A stretch of 64,000 nt of DNA from positions 1 to 64,000 of the forward strand of contig NZ_JAINVV010000011.1 in assembly GCF_019880585.1 (NCBI RefSeq). Reading direction: 5' to 3'. A model generated the notes under the pieces. That model was given only the letters and a program-made list of their open reading frames with translations, was not told the origin of the DNA and did no database searches. The first letter of the stretch is position 1. Each line of letters begins with the position of its first letter. This DNA is from Sphingomonas colocasiae. Its GTDB lineage: Bacteria; Pseudomonadota; Alphaproteobacteria; Sphingomonadales; Sphingomonadaceae. The translations under genes were made by a program, and so were the position numbers. Shown piece by piece: positions 8,493 to 16,502 of this stretch.

Positions 8493-9851
8493 CTACAGGG
8501 GCAATGCGAGTTCGACGCAGAGCCCGGGCGCTCCGTTTCGAAAGCTCAGTTCCGCCTTGTGCAGCGTCGCGACGGCGGCGACCAGCGTCAGCCCCAATCC
8601 GATCCCGGGCGAGGCGACGACCTGCCGGCCGCGATAGAAACGCTCGGTGGCGCGGTCGAATTCCTCTTCCGTCAGGCCCGGTCCTTCGTCGCACACCGCG
8701 ATCCGGCATCGACGGCCGTCCGCGCGCGCCGAAATGCGGATGGTGCCGCCGGCCGGCGAATATTTGATCGCATTGTCGAGCAGATTGGAAACCGCTTGGA
8801 ACAACATGTCCTTGTCGCCGCGCAGAACGAGCCCTTCCGCGATATCGGTGCGCAGGAGCATCGAGGAAAGTTCGGCCTGGGGCACGTAGAATTCGACCGC
8901 GTCCAGCAGCAATGCGGTCAGATCGACGGTTCCGCTCGCCGCGCCATGACGGCCGCCCTCGATCCGGGCGATCCTGAGCAACGCATCGAACACACCGTTG
9001 AGCCGGGCGGCTTCCCCGATCGCGTCGCCGATCAGGCGGCTTCGCGCATCGGGATCGTCGCGCGCGGCATCCAGATCCTCCAGATCGGCCTGCAACCGGG
9101 CGAGCGGCGTGCGCAATTCGTGCGCCACGCTGTCCGAAACGCGCCGGATCGCTTCGACGGATTCGTCGATCCGGGCCAGCATCAGGTTGAGCGTTTCCGC
9201 CAATCGGTCGAAATCGTCGCCCGAACCGCGCACCGGAACCCGGCCGGAAAGATCGCCCGAGATCACCCGCCTGGCGGTGGCGTTGATCGCCTCGATCCGG
9301 GTCGCGATGGCGCGGCTCATCAGCGCGGCGCCGATGATGCCGAGCAATATCGTGAAGATCACGATCCACACCACCGACTCGGCAAGCGTCTCCTGTCGCT
9401 CGGAAATATCCTGTACGTCGCGGCCGACGATCAGGCGGGCGCCGTCGCTGAACACCCGGTCATAAGCGAGCGCATCATGATCGGATTCGTCGCCGTCGCG
9501 GTAGAGATCCGCTTCGATCATCGTCCAGCCGCCCGCCACGGGCTTTCGCGGCCAGGACGGCAGATTTGCCGAAAGCAGCGAGCCATCGCGCGAAATGAAG
9601 GCGTGGAACGGCTTGCGCACATCCAGTGCGCGCGCGCGCATGTCCGCCGCCGCCAGCAGTGCCGCCTGGCCGTCGCGGACATAGACGTCGTGGAGCCTGT
9701 CTGCCTCCCGGATCACCTGATAGCGCGTCTCCGCCATCGGGCGGACGATGTTTATCCAGTAATAGAGCCCGATCAGCGCGGCCACCGACAGCGCGAACAG
9801 CGCCAGATAGGCCAGCGCCAGCCTGAAGCTGAGGCTCCGGAACAGCCTCAC
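8493..9851 (-). CDS. Two-component sensor histidine kinase
   Basis: This 452-residue inner-membrane kinase has a transmembrane helix at ~8-32, a periplasmic sensor of ~125 residues, a second helix at ~159-178, a HAMP linker, the phospho-acceptor His244 (VAHELRTPL), an N box (LLDNAIKYSPAGG) and G boxes (DEGPGL, GIGLGLTL). It overlaps the upstream response-regulator gene by 4 bp, so the two are translated together. The signal is unknown; the neighbouring flippase and sugar-transfer genes suggest an envelope-related role. Confidence 0.93.
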   Translation of the reverse strand: MRLFRSLSFRLALAYLALFALSVAALIGLYYWINIVRPMAETRYQVIREADRLHDVYVRDGQAALLAAADMRARALDVRKPFHAFISRDGSLLSANLPSWPRKPVAGGWTMIEADLYRDGDESDHDALAYDRVFSDGARLIVGRDVQDISERQETLAESVVWIVIFTILLGIIGAALMSRAIATRIEAINATARRVISGDLSGRVPVRGSGDDFDRLAETLNLMLARIDESVEAIRRVSDSVAHELRTPLARLQADLEDLDAARDDPDARSRLIGDAIGEAARLNGVFDALLRIARIEGGRHGAASGTVDLTALLLDAVEFYVPQAELSSMLLRTDIAEGLVLRGDKDMLFQAVSNLLDNAIKYSPAGGTIRISARADGRRCRIAVCDEGPGLTEEEFDRATERFYRGRQVVASPGIGLGLTLVAAVATLHKAELSFRNGAPGLCVELALPL

Positions 9852-10522
9852 GGCGCACGCATGACATAGCCGGTGCCGCGCACGGTGTGCAGCAGCGGCG
9901 CCGGGAAATCGCGATCCAGCTTCTGCCGCAGCCGGCTGACATGCTGGTCGATGATGTTGGTCTGGGGATCGAAATGATAATCCCAGACATGTTCGAGCAG
10001 CATCGAACGCGTCACGACGCGTCCGGCATTGCGCGCCAGATATTCGAGGATCCGGAATTCACGCGCGGTCAGATCCAGCCGCTTGCCCGCGCGGTGGACG
10101 GTACGGCCCAGCAGATCGATGGCGAGATCCCCGATCGCGATCTGCACCTCTTCCTGGATGGACGGCCCGCGTCGTGAAAGCGCCTCGACCCGCGCGACGA
10201 GTTCCGAAAGCGCGAACGGCTTCGACAGATAGTCGTCGCCCCCCGCGCGAAGCCCCGCCACGCGCTCGTCGACATCGCCGAGCGCGCTCAGCAACAGCAC
10301 CGGCGTCATGTCACCGGTCGCGCGAATCGTCTGCAGGATCTTCAGCCCGTCGACGGCGGGCAGCATGCGGTCGAGCACGATCACGTCATAACGCTCGGTC
10401 GCGGCCTGCAGCAGCCCCAACCGGCCATCGTCGCGATGGTCGACGATATGCCCCGCCTCGCGCAGCCCCTTGATGACATGCTGGGCGACGCGGGGATCGT
10501 CCTCGATCAGAAGTATGTGCAT
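9848..10522 (-). CDS. OmpR-family response regulator
   Basis: This 224-residue protein has a receiver domain with phospho-acceptor Asp51 (VIVLDRMLPAVDG), the acidic pair EDD near residue 7 and the conserved Lys in YLSKPF. A winged-helix DNA-binding domain of OmpR type follows (LTAREFRILEYLARNAGRVV, then DPQTNIIDQHVSRLRQKL). It is the first gene of the operon with the kinase. A long inverted repeat upstream (10669-10770) is a possible binding region. Confidence 0.94.
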   Translation of the reverse strand: MHILLIEDDPRVAQHVIKGLREAGHIVDHRDDGRLGLLQAATERYDVIVLDRMLPAVDGLKILQTIRATGDMTPVLLLSALGDVDERVAGLRAGGDDYLSKPFALSELVARVEALSRRGPSIQEEVQIAIGDLAIDLLGRTVHRAGKRLDLTAREFRILEYLARNAGRVVTRSMLLEHVWDYHFDPQTNIIDQHVSRLRQKLDRDFPAPLLHTVRGTGYVMRAP

Positions 10523-10668
10523 TTCGCCTCGTTTCGCCGCGTCCGCGCGATCATTATAAACGAAAATCCCGCGATGACCGCCATCGCCGGCAACGCGGAT
10601 GCCATGTTCACCTCCCCCGGGAATTGGCGCCTGCTAATCCCGCCAGCTTGCGCATAGCTCGCGGGAAC

Positions 10669-10770
10669 ATTTGTTTTTCGCAATGTTGGCGTGAACCGGG
10701 TTCGGCCAAAGCCCGAAATTCGGCGGTTTCGCCGTGCGGCGGCCAGCAGCCAACATTTCGAAAAACAAAT
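10669..10770. repeat. 21-bp inverted repeat in a divergent promoter region
   Basis: Two 21-bp arms at 10669-10689 and 10750-10770 are inverted copies with one mismatch (core TTTGTTTTTCG / CGAAAAACAAA). They are separated by 60 bp of GC-rich DNA. The pair lies in the 293-bp gap between the response-regulator operon (-) and the nucleotidyltransferase operon (+). It may be two operator copies or a large stem-loop. The rest of the gap (10523-10668 and 10771-10815) holds no gene that I can support. Confidence 0.75.
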
Positions 10771-10815
10771 TCTGGGCCAATCAGACGATGAGGTTGCGGC
10801 GGCAGTGATCGGCGC

Positions 10816-11691
10816 ATGGACATGCCGACCCATTCCACCACCCTGCCGAAAAGCGAACCGGAATATCAAGGCAACCCCCTCCCCATGCCGCCGCGTCCGC
10901 GCGCGGGGGGATGGACCGCGATCGTGCTCGCCGGTCGGCGCCCGGGCGTCGATCCGCTCGCCCGGCAATTCGGACAGACGATGAAATCGCTGATCCGCGT
11001 CGATGGCGAAGCGATGGTCAGCCGCGTCGTGCGAACGCTTCGCGCGACGCCGGCGATCGGACGGGTGCTGGTGATGGCGCAGGATCCCGGCGCGCTGGCC
11101 GAATGCGCCGATCTTGGCTGGATCCGTCAGGATCCGGGGGTTCGTTGCACGCGATCGGGCGACGGGATCTCCCGCTCGATCCTCGATTTCCTCGACGCGG
11201 AACAGGCGCCTTTCCCGCTGCTCATCACCACCGCGGACAATGTCCTGCTGACGCCGGAGATGGTGAACGCATTCGTCGGCGGCGCATCGGGGGCGGATAT
11301 CAGCGTCGGGCTGGTCGACCGGCCAACCATGATGGCGCGCTATCCGGGCACGCAGCGGACATGGCTCAAATTCCGCGGCGGCGCCTATACCGGCGCCAAT
11401 CTGTTCGCGCTGCGGTCACCGGCCGCGCGATCGGCGCTGGAGGTCTGGCAATCGGTCGAGCAGGATCGCAAGAAGCTGCTCCGCATCGCCGGCCGCTTCG
11501 GTCCGGCGCTGCTGTTGCGGGTGCTGACGCGCACCATCAGCCTGCACGGCGCGATCGCGCGCGCCGGGGATCGGCTGGGCGTCCGCGCCCGCCCCGTGCT
11601 GCTCGCCCATGCAGAGGCGGGGATCGATGTCGACAAGCCCAGCGATCATGCGATGGCGGAGGCGATCCTGCGCGAACGGCGCTCGGCATGA
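10816..11691 (+). CDS. MobA/GlmU-like nucleotidyltransferase
   Basis: This 291-residue protein (start uncertain; an ATG at 10885 is also possible) has the Rossmann-type NTP-transferase fold. The nucleotide-binding loop is IVLAGRRPGVDPLA, followed by the conserved Lys in MKSLIRVDGEAM and a metal-site motif TTADNVLLTPEM. Such enzymes activate a sugar or alcohol phosphate by joining it to a nucleotide. The stop overlaps the next gene's start (ATGA). In context it probably makes a nucleotide-activated precursor for the glycosyl or polyol-phosphate transferases downstream. The substrate is not known. Confidence 0.8.
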   Translation: MDMPTHSTTLPKSEPEYQGNPLPMPPRPRAGGWTAIVLAGRRPGVDPLARQFGQTMKSLIRVDGEAMVSRVVRTLRATPAIGRVLVMAQDPGALAECADLGWIRQDPGVRCTRSGDGISRSILDFLDAEQAPFPLLITTADNVLLTPEMVNAFVGGASGADISVGLVDRPTMMARYPGTQRTWLKFRGGAYTGANLFALRSPAARSALEVWQSVEQDRKKLLRIAGRFGPALLLRVLTRTISLHGAIARAGDRLGVRARPVLLAHAEAGIDVDKPSDHAMAEAILRERRSA

Positions 11692-12404
11692 CGATGATCT
11701 CCATTTACGACGTGGACCGCACCCTGACGCGGCTGCCGACCTATAGCGCATTCCTGCTGTTCGCCGCGCGGCGGGCCCGGCCCTGGCGGCTGGGCCTGAT
11801 CCCGCTGATCGCGCCCTGGGCCGTCGCCTATGCGTTCGGGCTGATTTCGCGCAAGCGGATGAAGGAGGTCATGCACGGCCATATGCTCGGGCACGGCCTT
11901 CCGCGCGCCACCGCGGAACGGCTGGCGGGCCTGTTCGCAGACCGGATCTTCGCAAGCGGGCTTTACGACGAAGGCGGCGCCCGGATCCGGGCCGATCACG
12001 AGGCGGGGCGCCGCGTCATCCTCGCGACCGCAGCGCCCTCCCTCTATATCGATCGGCTCGCCGCGCATCTTTCGGTCGACGATGTCGTCGCCACCGGCGG
12101 CACATGGCTGGACGATCGGCTGACCAGCCGCATCGCGGGCGAGAATTGCTACGGCGCGGCGAAGCAGCGGATGATCGCCGATCATCTCGCCCGGCGCGGC
12201 ATCACACGCGGCGATGCCCATATCCGCTTCTATTCCGACCACGCGTCGGACCTGCCGAGCTTCGAATGGGCGGACGAACCGGTCGCGGTCAATCCGTCGC
12301 CGAAACTGCGCAGGATCGCCGCCGAACGCGGCTGGCCGATCCTCGACTGGGCGGCCGGCGGCGACACCGGCGCGAATCGCGCGATCACGACCGGGCGGCG
12401 CTGA
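11688..12404 (+). CDS. HAD-IB family phosphatase
   Basis: This 238-residue haloacid-dehalogenase hydrolase has motif I as DVDRTLT (residues ~7-13; the usual second acid DxD is kept), motif II ATAAPS, motif III Lys in AAKQRMI, and motif IV YSDHASDLP. A hydrophobic insert (~30-50) resembles the SerB/phosphatidylglycerophosphatase-type subgroup. It is translationally coupled to the nucleotidyltransferase and probably removes phosphate from a precursor in the same pathway. Confidence 0.85.
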   Translation: MTMISIYDVDRTLTRLPTYSAFLLFAARRARPWRLGLIPLIAPWAVAYAFGLISRKRMKEVMHGHMLGHGLPRATAERLAGLFADRIFASGLYDEGGARIRADHEAGRRVILATAAPSLYIDRLAAHLSVDDVVATGGTWLDDRLTSRIAGENCYGAAKQRMIADHLARRGITRGDAHIRFYSDHASDLPSFEWADEPVAVNPSPKLRRIAAERGWPILDWAAGGDTGANRAITTGRR

Positions 12405-12411
12405 CGCCATC

Positions 12412-13563
12412 ATGCGGATCGGTTTCCTGTTCAATCACGAGGCGGCACACCAGGTGGCGCACAGCCTGCCCGTCGCGCTCAGCCTTGCCCGGCGCTGCCC
12501 GGACATCGACGTCCGGATCCTCCCGGCCTCCGGCGCGGCGGAGGACGAGATCCGCCGATTGGCGGGCGAAACGCCGTCGAATCTGCGCGTCACGCCCTTG
12601 CGCGGCGCCCATGGCGCGGCCCGCATGCTGAACCGCGCATCGGGCGGCAGCATCCCGATCGACCGGATCTCGACCCTGTATCGCAACCGCGATCGCTTCC
12701 GCGATCTGACAGCCCTGGTGGTGCCGGAAAAGACATCGCTGCTGCTCAAGACCCATTTGGGCCTTCCGCAACTCAAGATGATCCATACCCGCCATGGCGC
12801 GGGCGACCGCGCCGTCGGCTTCGATCGCGCGAGCGGCCGGTTCGATCTGGTGCTGCTCTCGGGTCCCAAGATCCGCGACAGGCTCGACGCGGCCGGATTG
12901 CTCAGGCCCAACGGGCATGCGATCGTCGGATATCCCAAATTCGACCTGAAGCCGCCGCGCGCGAAACGGCGACTGTTCGCCGACGATCGCCCGGTCGTGC
13001 TCTACAATCCCCATCCATCGCCGGCCCTGTCGTCCTGGTATCGGCATGGCCCGTTCATTCTCGATTATTTCTCGAAAAGCAGTGCTTACAATCTGATCTT
13101 CGCACCGCATGTCATGCTGTTCGCCAAGCGGTTCAACATCTCGCTCTCCCCGCCGGCATTCCATGCGGTGCCGGGCGTCCCGAGGCACATCTTCGACGCG
13201 CCCAACATCCATGTCGATCCGGGCAGCGCCGCGTCGGTCGACATGAGCTACACGGACGCGGCGGACATCTATCTGGGCGACGCCAGCAGCCAGGTCTACG
13301 AATTCATGCGGACGCCCCGTCCCTGCATCTTCTTCGATGCCCATCGACAGCGCTGGCGGGACGATCCGAATTTCGCGCATTGGGCAGCCGGGCCGGTCGT
13401 GAACGACATGGCCGCGCTCGATGCGGCGCTGGCCGATGCCGTCGCAAGGCCGCATGGCTTCGAAACCATCCAGAAACGGCTTTTCGCCTATAGTTTCGAC
13501 CTGGCCGACACGCCGTCCGCCGATCGTGCCGCCGCCGCCATTGCCGCATTCCTGGGGGCCTGA
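12412..13563 (+). CDS. CDP-glycerol glycerophosphotransferase-like transferase
   Basis: This 383-residue protein has the GT-B-like fold of the TagB/TagF and capsule-transferase group. Evidence is the glycine/histidine segment KMIHTRHGAGDRAVGF, the VGYPKFD motif, the NPHPSPALSSW segment and the C-terminal nucleotide-binding stretch DIYLGDASSQVYEF followed by PRPCIFFD. Family members transfer polyol-phosphate or sugar units to a lipid-linked acceptor. It starts 7 bp after the phosphatase gene in the same operon. Whether it uses CDP-glycerol or another donor is an open question. Confidence 0.75.
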   Translation: MRIGFLFNHEAAHQVAHSLPVALSLARRCPDIDVRILPASGAAEDEIRRLAGETPSNLRVTPLRGAHGAARMLNRASGGSIPIDRISTLYRNRDRFRDLTALVVPEKTSLLLKTHLGLPQLKMIHTRHGAGDRAVGFDRASGRFDLVLLSGPKIRDRLDAAGLLRPNGHAIVGYPKFDLKPPRAKRRLFADDRPVVLYNPHPSPALSSWYRHGPFILDYFSKSSAYNLIFAPHVMLFAKRFNISLSPPAFHAVPGVPRHIFDAPNIHVDPGSAASVDMSYTDAADIYLGDASSQVYEFMRTPRPCIFFDAHRQRWRDDPNFAHWAAGPVVNDMAALDAALADAVARPHGFETIQKRLFAYSFDLADTPSADRAAAAIAAFLGA

Positions 13564-13567
13564 CCGC

Positions 13568-14647
13568 ATGCGGATCTGCTATGTCATCAATTCGCTGGAC
13601 GGCGGCGGCGGCGCGCTGCCCCTGCCCCATGTCCTCGCCGTCATGCGCGCGGCAGGGCATGATCCCTTCGTCGTCTCACTGATGGAGCGAGACGGCCGCG
13701 CGCGTCGTCCGCTCGAACAGGCGGGCATCGATCACATGGTGATCGGCGGCGCCACGCGGCGCTGGGCGAAACCCGCGCTTCGCCTGGACGCGATCGTACG
13801 CGATCGCCGCCCCGACACCATCTGGACCTCGCTGACCCATGCCACGCTGACGGGCGAGCTGATCGGCCGGCTGCGGCGCGTTCCGGTGGTGAGCTGGCTG
13901 CACAATGCCTGGCTGAAACCGGCCAACCGCGCGCTGCTCCGCCGGTCCCATCCCCTGACGCGCCACTGGGTGGCGGATTCGGAGACCGTGGCGCGCTTCG
14001 GCGAGGCCGAACTCGGGATACCGATCGAGAGGATCAGCATCTGGCCGTTGTTCCTGGCCGATGTCGCAGCCCCGTCCGCGCGGCGATGGACGGACGAGCC
14101 GTTCCGGATCGGCAGCCTTGGCCGCCTCCACCGCAACAAGGGATATGACGTGCTGGTGCGCGCGCTGGCGATGCTCGTGCGGAGAGCCCCCATGATCGCG
14201 GGCCGGATCAGCGTCCATCTTGCCGGCGAAGGGCCTGAGCGCGGCGCCCTGCAAGCGCTGGCGCGCGACCATGGCGTCGCCAATCTTCATTTCGAAGGAT
14301 TTCAGGATCGGCCGCGCGATTTCCTGTCGACGCTGCACGGCTATGTGCAGCCGTCGCACCATGAAGGCCTGTGCATCGCCGCGCATGAAGCGATGCAGGC
14401 CGGGCTGCCGGTGATCGCCTCCCCCGTGGGAGAGATGCACCGGAGCATCGTCCGCTCCGGCGGCGGCTCCATCGTGCCCTATGGCGATGCGGAAATGCTC
14501 GCGAGCCATATCGCGCGGCTTGCCGAAGATCCGATCGGCGCGCACGCGATCGGCCAGGCCGGCAGGACATGGGTGATGGCCGAATATTCGCGCCCCGCAT
14601 TCGATCGGCGCGGCCATGACGCGCTGAAGGCGGCCGGCATCGGCTGA
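13568..14647 (+). CDS. GT4 family glycosyltransferase
   Basis: This 359-residue enzyme has a GT-B fold: a glycine-rich N-terminal loop (YVINSLDGGGGA), a middle linker, and the GT4 donor-binding half with GSLGRLHRNKGYDVL, HLAGEGPER and the EX7E region (HEGLCIAAHEAMQAGLPVIA). It adds sugars from an NDP donor, with retention, to a growing saccharide. It is the last gene of the four-gene operon. A small terminator-like hairpin overlaps its stop codon region. Confidence 0.9.
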   Translation: MRICYVINSLDGGGGALPLPHVLAVMRAAGHDPFVVSLMERDGRARRPLEQAGIDHMVIGGATRRWAKPALRLDAIVRDRRPDTIWTSLTHATLTGELIGRLRRVPVVSWLHNAWLKPANRALLRRSHPLTRHWVADSETVARFGEAELGIPIERISIWPLFLADVAAPSARRWTDEPFRIGSLGRLHRNKGYDVLVRALAMLVRRAPMIAGRISVHLAGEGPERGALQALARDHGVANLHFEGFQDRPRDFLSTLHGYVQPSHHEGLCIAAHEAMQAGLPVIASPVGEMHRSIVRSGGGSIVPYGDAEMLASHIARLAEDPIGAHAIGQAGRTWVMAEYSRPAFDRRGHDALKAAGIG

Positions 14648-14668
14648 CCGGCACGGGCCGCGTGCCGG
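14648..14668. terminator. Terminator-like hairpin between convergent genes
   Basis: CCGGCACG and CGTGCCGG pair across a 5-nt loop between the stop codons of the glycosyltransferase (+) and the dehydratase (-). No T run follows, so its efficiency is doubtful. Confidence 0.5.
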
Positions 14669-14669
14669 G

Positions 14670-15614
14670 TCAACCGCCCAATTGCGCGTCCCAGGCCTGA
14701 AGCAGCCCGGTCGTCACTCCGATTCCGCCGCACACCACCACGACGATATCCGCGAAGCCGGCGATCGCCTGATGCCGGTCGTAGACAAGCGACAGCGCCG
14801 CGCCGCAGGCGGGCTCGACCAGCGCCTGATGCTCGTCGGCGAAGCGCTTGCAGGCGTCGAGCGCGCTGCGATCCGAAACCACCACAGACGAAACCGGCCG
14901 GCGCGCCTGCCAGTCGAGCGCCGCCTGCGCCACCGTACGGGCGCCCAGGCTTTTCGCGATCGAGCCGATCGCGGGCAAGGTCACCTGGCGGCCCGCGCGC
15001 ACCGACTGATCGAACGCGTCGGCGCCCTCGGCGCCGACCGCGACGATCGGCACATCGCTCCATCCCGCCCGTTCCATGCCTTCGGCGATGCCGCTGAACA
15101 ATCCGCCACCGCCCACCGCGACGACGACGGCATCGGGCCGTGGCCCCTGCACGGCCAGTTCGTCCACCAGCGTCGAATTGCCCCGCCAGATCAGCGGATG
15201 ATCGAAGGGGGGGACATAGCCGGCGCCCTCGCGCTCGACCAGGTCGCGCGCCGCGCGATCGGCGGTATCCCAATCGTCCCCATGCACGATCACATCGGCG
15301 CCGACTTCCCTGAGCCGCTGGATCGCCGCCGCCGATGTCGTCGACGGCACGATCACGCTGATCGGCACCGACAATCTGTGCGCGGCATAAGCGGCGGCGA
15401 ACCCGGCATTGCCGCCCGAGGACGACACCAGCCGCCCCGCCCCGTCGGCATGAAGCCGCTGGCAGAGATGGCCGATGCCGCGGATCTTGAAGGATCCGGT
15501 GGGCTGATGGCATTCCAGCTTCAGCCGCACGCGCGGCGCGGCGCCCGGCGGCAGCCCGCGACAGGCGAACAGCGGGGTTTGGATGTGAAAGGCGGCGTTG
15601 GGCGATCCGGTCAT
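14670..15614 (-). CDS. PLP-dependent serine/threonine dehydratase family protein
   Basis: This 314-residue fold-type II PLP enzyme probably deaminates serine, threonine or a related beta-hydroxy or diamino acid to the oxo acid and ammonia. The Schiff-base Lys is in TGSFKIRG (~residue 43), the phosphate-side loop is SSSGGNAG, and the glycine-rich PLP loop is VGGGGLFSG. The residue near the pyridine nitrogen lies in VVVCGGIG, a Cys as in mammalian-type serine dehydratases. It lies 44 bp downstream of the racemase-family gene on the same strand, so the two probably form an operon. The true substrate is unproved. Confidence 0.88.
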   Translation of the reverse strand: MTGSPNAAFHIQTPLFACRGLPPGAAPRVRLKLECHQPTGSFKIRGIGHLCQRLHADGAGRLVSSSGGNAGFAAAYAAHRLSVPISVIVPSTTSAAAIQRLREVGADVIVHGDDWDTADRAARDLVEREGAGYVPPFDHPLIWRGNSTLVDELAVQGPRPDAVVVAVGGGGLFSGIAEGMERAGWSDVPIVAVGAEGADAFDQSVRAGRQVTLPAIGSIAKSLGARTVAQAALDWQARRPVSSVVVSDRSALDACKRFADEHQALVEPACGAALSLVYDRHQAIAGFADIVVVVCGGIGVTTGLLQAWDAQLGG

Positions 15615-15658
15615 GATCCGGTTCCTATCCAGACAGGCGGGGTATGGGCAATGGGCGA

Positions 15659-16396
15659 TCAGCGCGGCAGCGAATAGCCCGTCAGCATCTTGTCCCGGGG
15701 ATTCTTCGGATAGCTGAGCGCGCTGTGGGTGACGCCGTGGCGAACGAAGGCCGCCGCCATCAACGTGGCGAAGGGCAAGGGATCGATCACGGGCACATGA
15801 TAATCGAGCGCGGCCAGCCGCTCGCGGATATGCTCGGCGCAGCCGAAAAAGCCCGTGCAGCCCAGGATGATCGCCTCCGCGCCCAGATCGCGCACCAGGA
15901 CGATCGCGCTCTCGGCCAGGGCCGCGTGCAATTCGCTGCCATGCGTCTTCAGGTCGAGCACGGGGATGGAGATCGATCGCGCGCCGACGAAATGGCGTTC
16001 ATGCCCATAGATGGCGACCAGGTCGCGGAAGATCCCCCGGGTGCTGGGCGAGGTGGAGACGATGCCGAAATTATGCGCCAGGCTGCTCAGCGCCGCCATC
16101 GCGGACTGCGCCACCCCCACCACCGGGATCGACACCGCCTCGCGCAGCGCGGCAAGGCCGGGATCGCCCATGCAGTCGATCACCAGCGCGTCGACGCCTT
16201 CGGCTTCCGCCTCCAGCGCCAGCGCCACCATCGCGGGCACCGCGAACACCTCGTCGAAACGCGACTCGATCGATGTCGGCCCGGTCTCGATAAAGGCGAT
16301 CGAATAGCGAACCCCCGGCTGCGCCAGATGCTCGACATCGCCGGCCTGGCGGACGGCGGTGGTGGTGACGGGAACAAGAACGCGAATATGAATCAT
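15659..16396 (-). CDS. Asp/Glu/hydantoin racemase family protein
   Basis: This 245-residue protein belongs to the aspartate/glutamate racemase superfamily, which includes hydantoin racemase. Both catalytic cysteines are visible, in VIDCMGDPG (~residue 72) and ILGCTGFFG (~residue 182). Family members invert a C-alpha centre by a two-base mechanism without cofactor. The family N-terminus (MIHIRVLVPVTTT) fixes the start at 16396; the frame is open upstream. With HyuA and DUF917 genes 5-9 kb away, hydantoin or an N-carbamoyl or lactam amino acid is a reasonable substrate guess. Confidence 0.87.
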   Translation of the reverse strand: MIHIRVLVPVTTTAVRQAGDVEHLAQPGVRYSIAFIETGPTSIESRFDEVFAVPAMVALALEAEAEGVDALVIDCMGDPGLAALREAVSIPVVGVAQSAMAALSSLAHNFGIVSTSPSTRGIFRDLVAIYGHERHFVGARSISIPVLDLKTHGSELHAALAESAIVLVRDLGAEAIILGCTGFFGCAEHIRERLAALDYHVPVIDPLPFATLMAAAFVRHGVTHSALSYPKNPRDKMLTGYSLPR

Positions 16397-16462
16397 GTGG
16401 CTGGCCTCGATGCTGGGCATGGCGCAGCATGTCCGCTCGCCACGCCGAATGCCATGGACGCA

Positions 16463-16491
16463 GGACGGGCCGGCATGGCGCCGGCCCGTCC
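16463..16491. terminator. Hairpin downstream of the TonB receptor
   Basis: A perfect 12-bp GC stem (GGACGGGCCGGC and complement) with a 5-nt loop lies 12 bp after the receptor's stop on the minus strand and 66 bp before the racemase start. There is no T run. It may attenuate or stabilise the receptor message. Confidence 0.55.
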
Positions 16492-16502
16492 CGTCGCCCG
16501 GA

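Noticed and set aside
7186-9369. A flippase apparently fused to a longer N-terminal part
   Set aside because: The extension overlaps the histidine kinase gene in another frame and is low-complexity; a TTG with a ribosome site gives a normal flippase.
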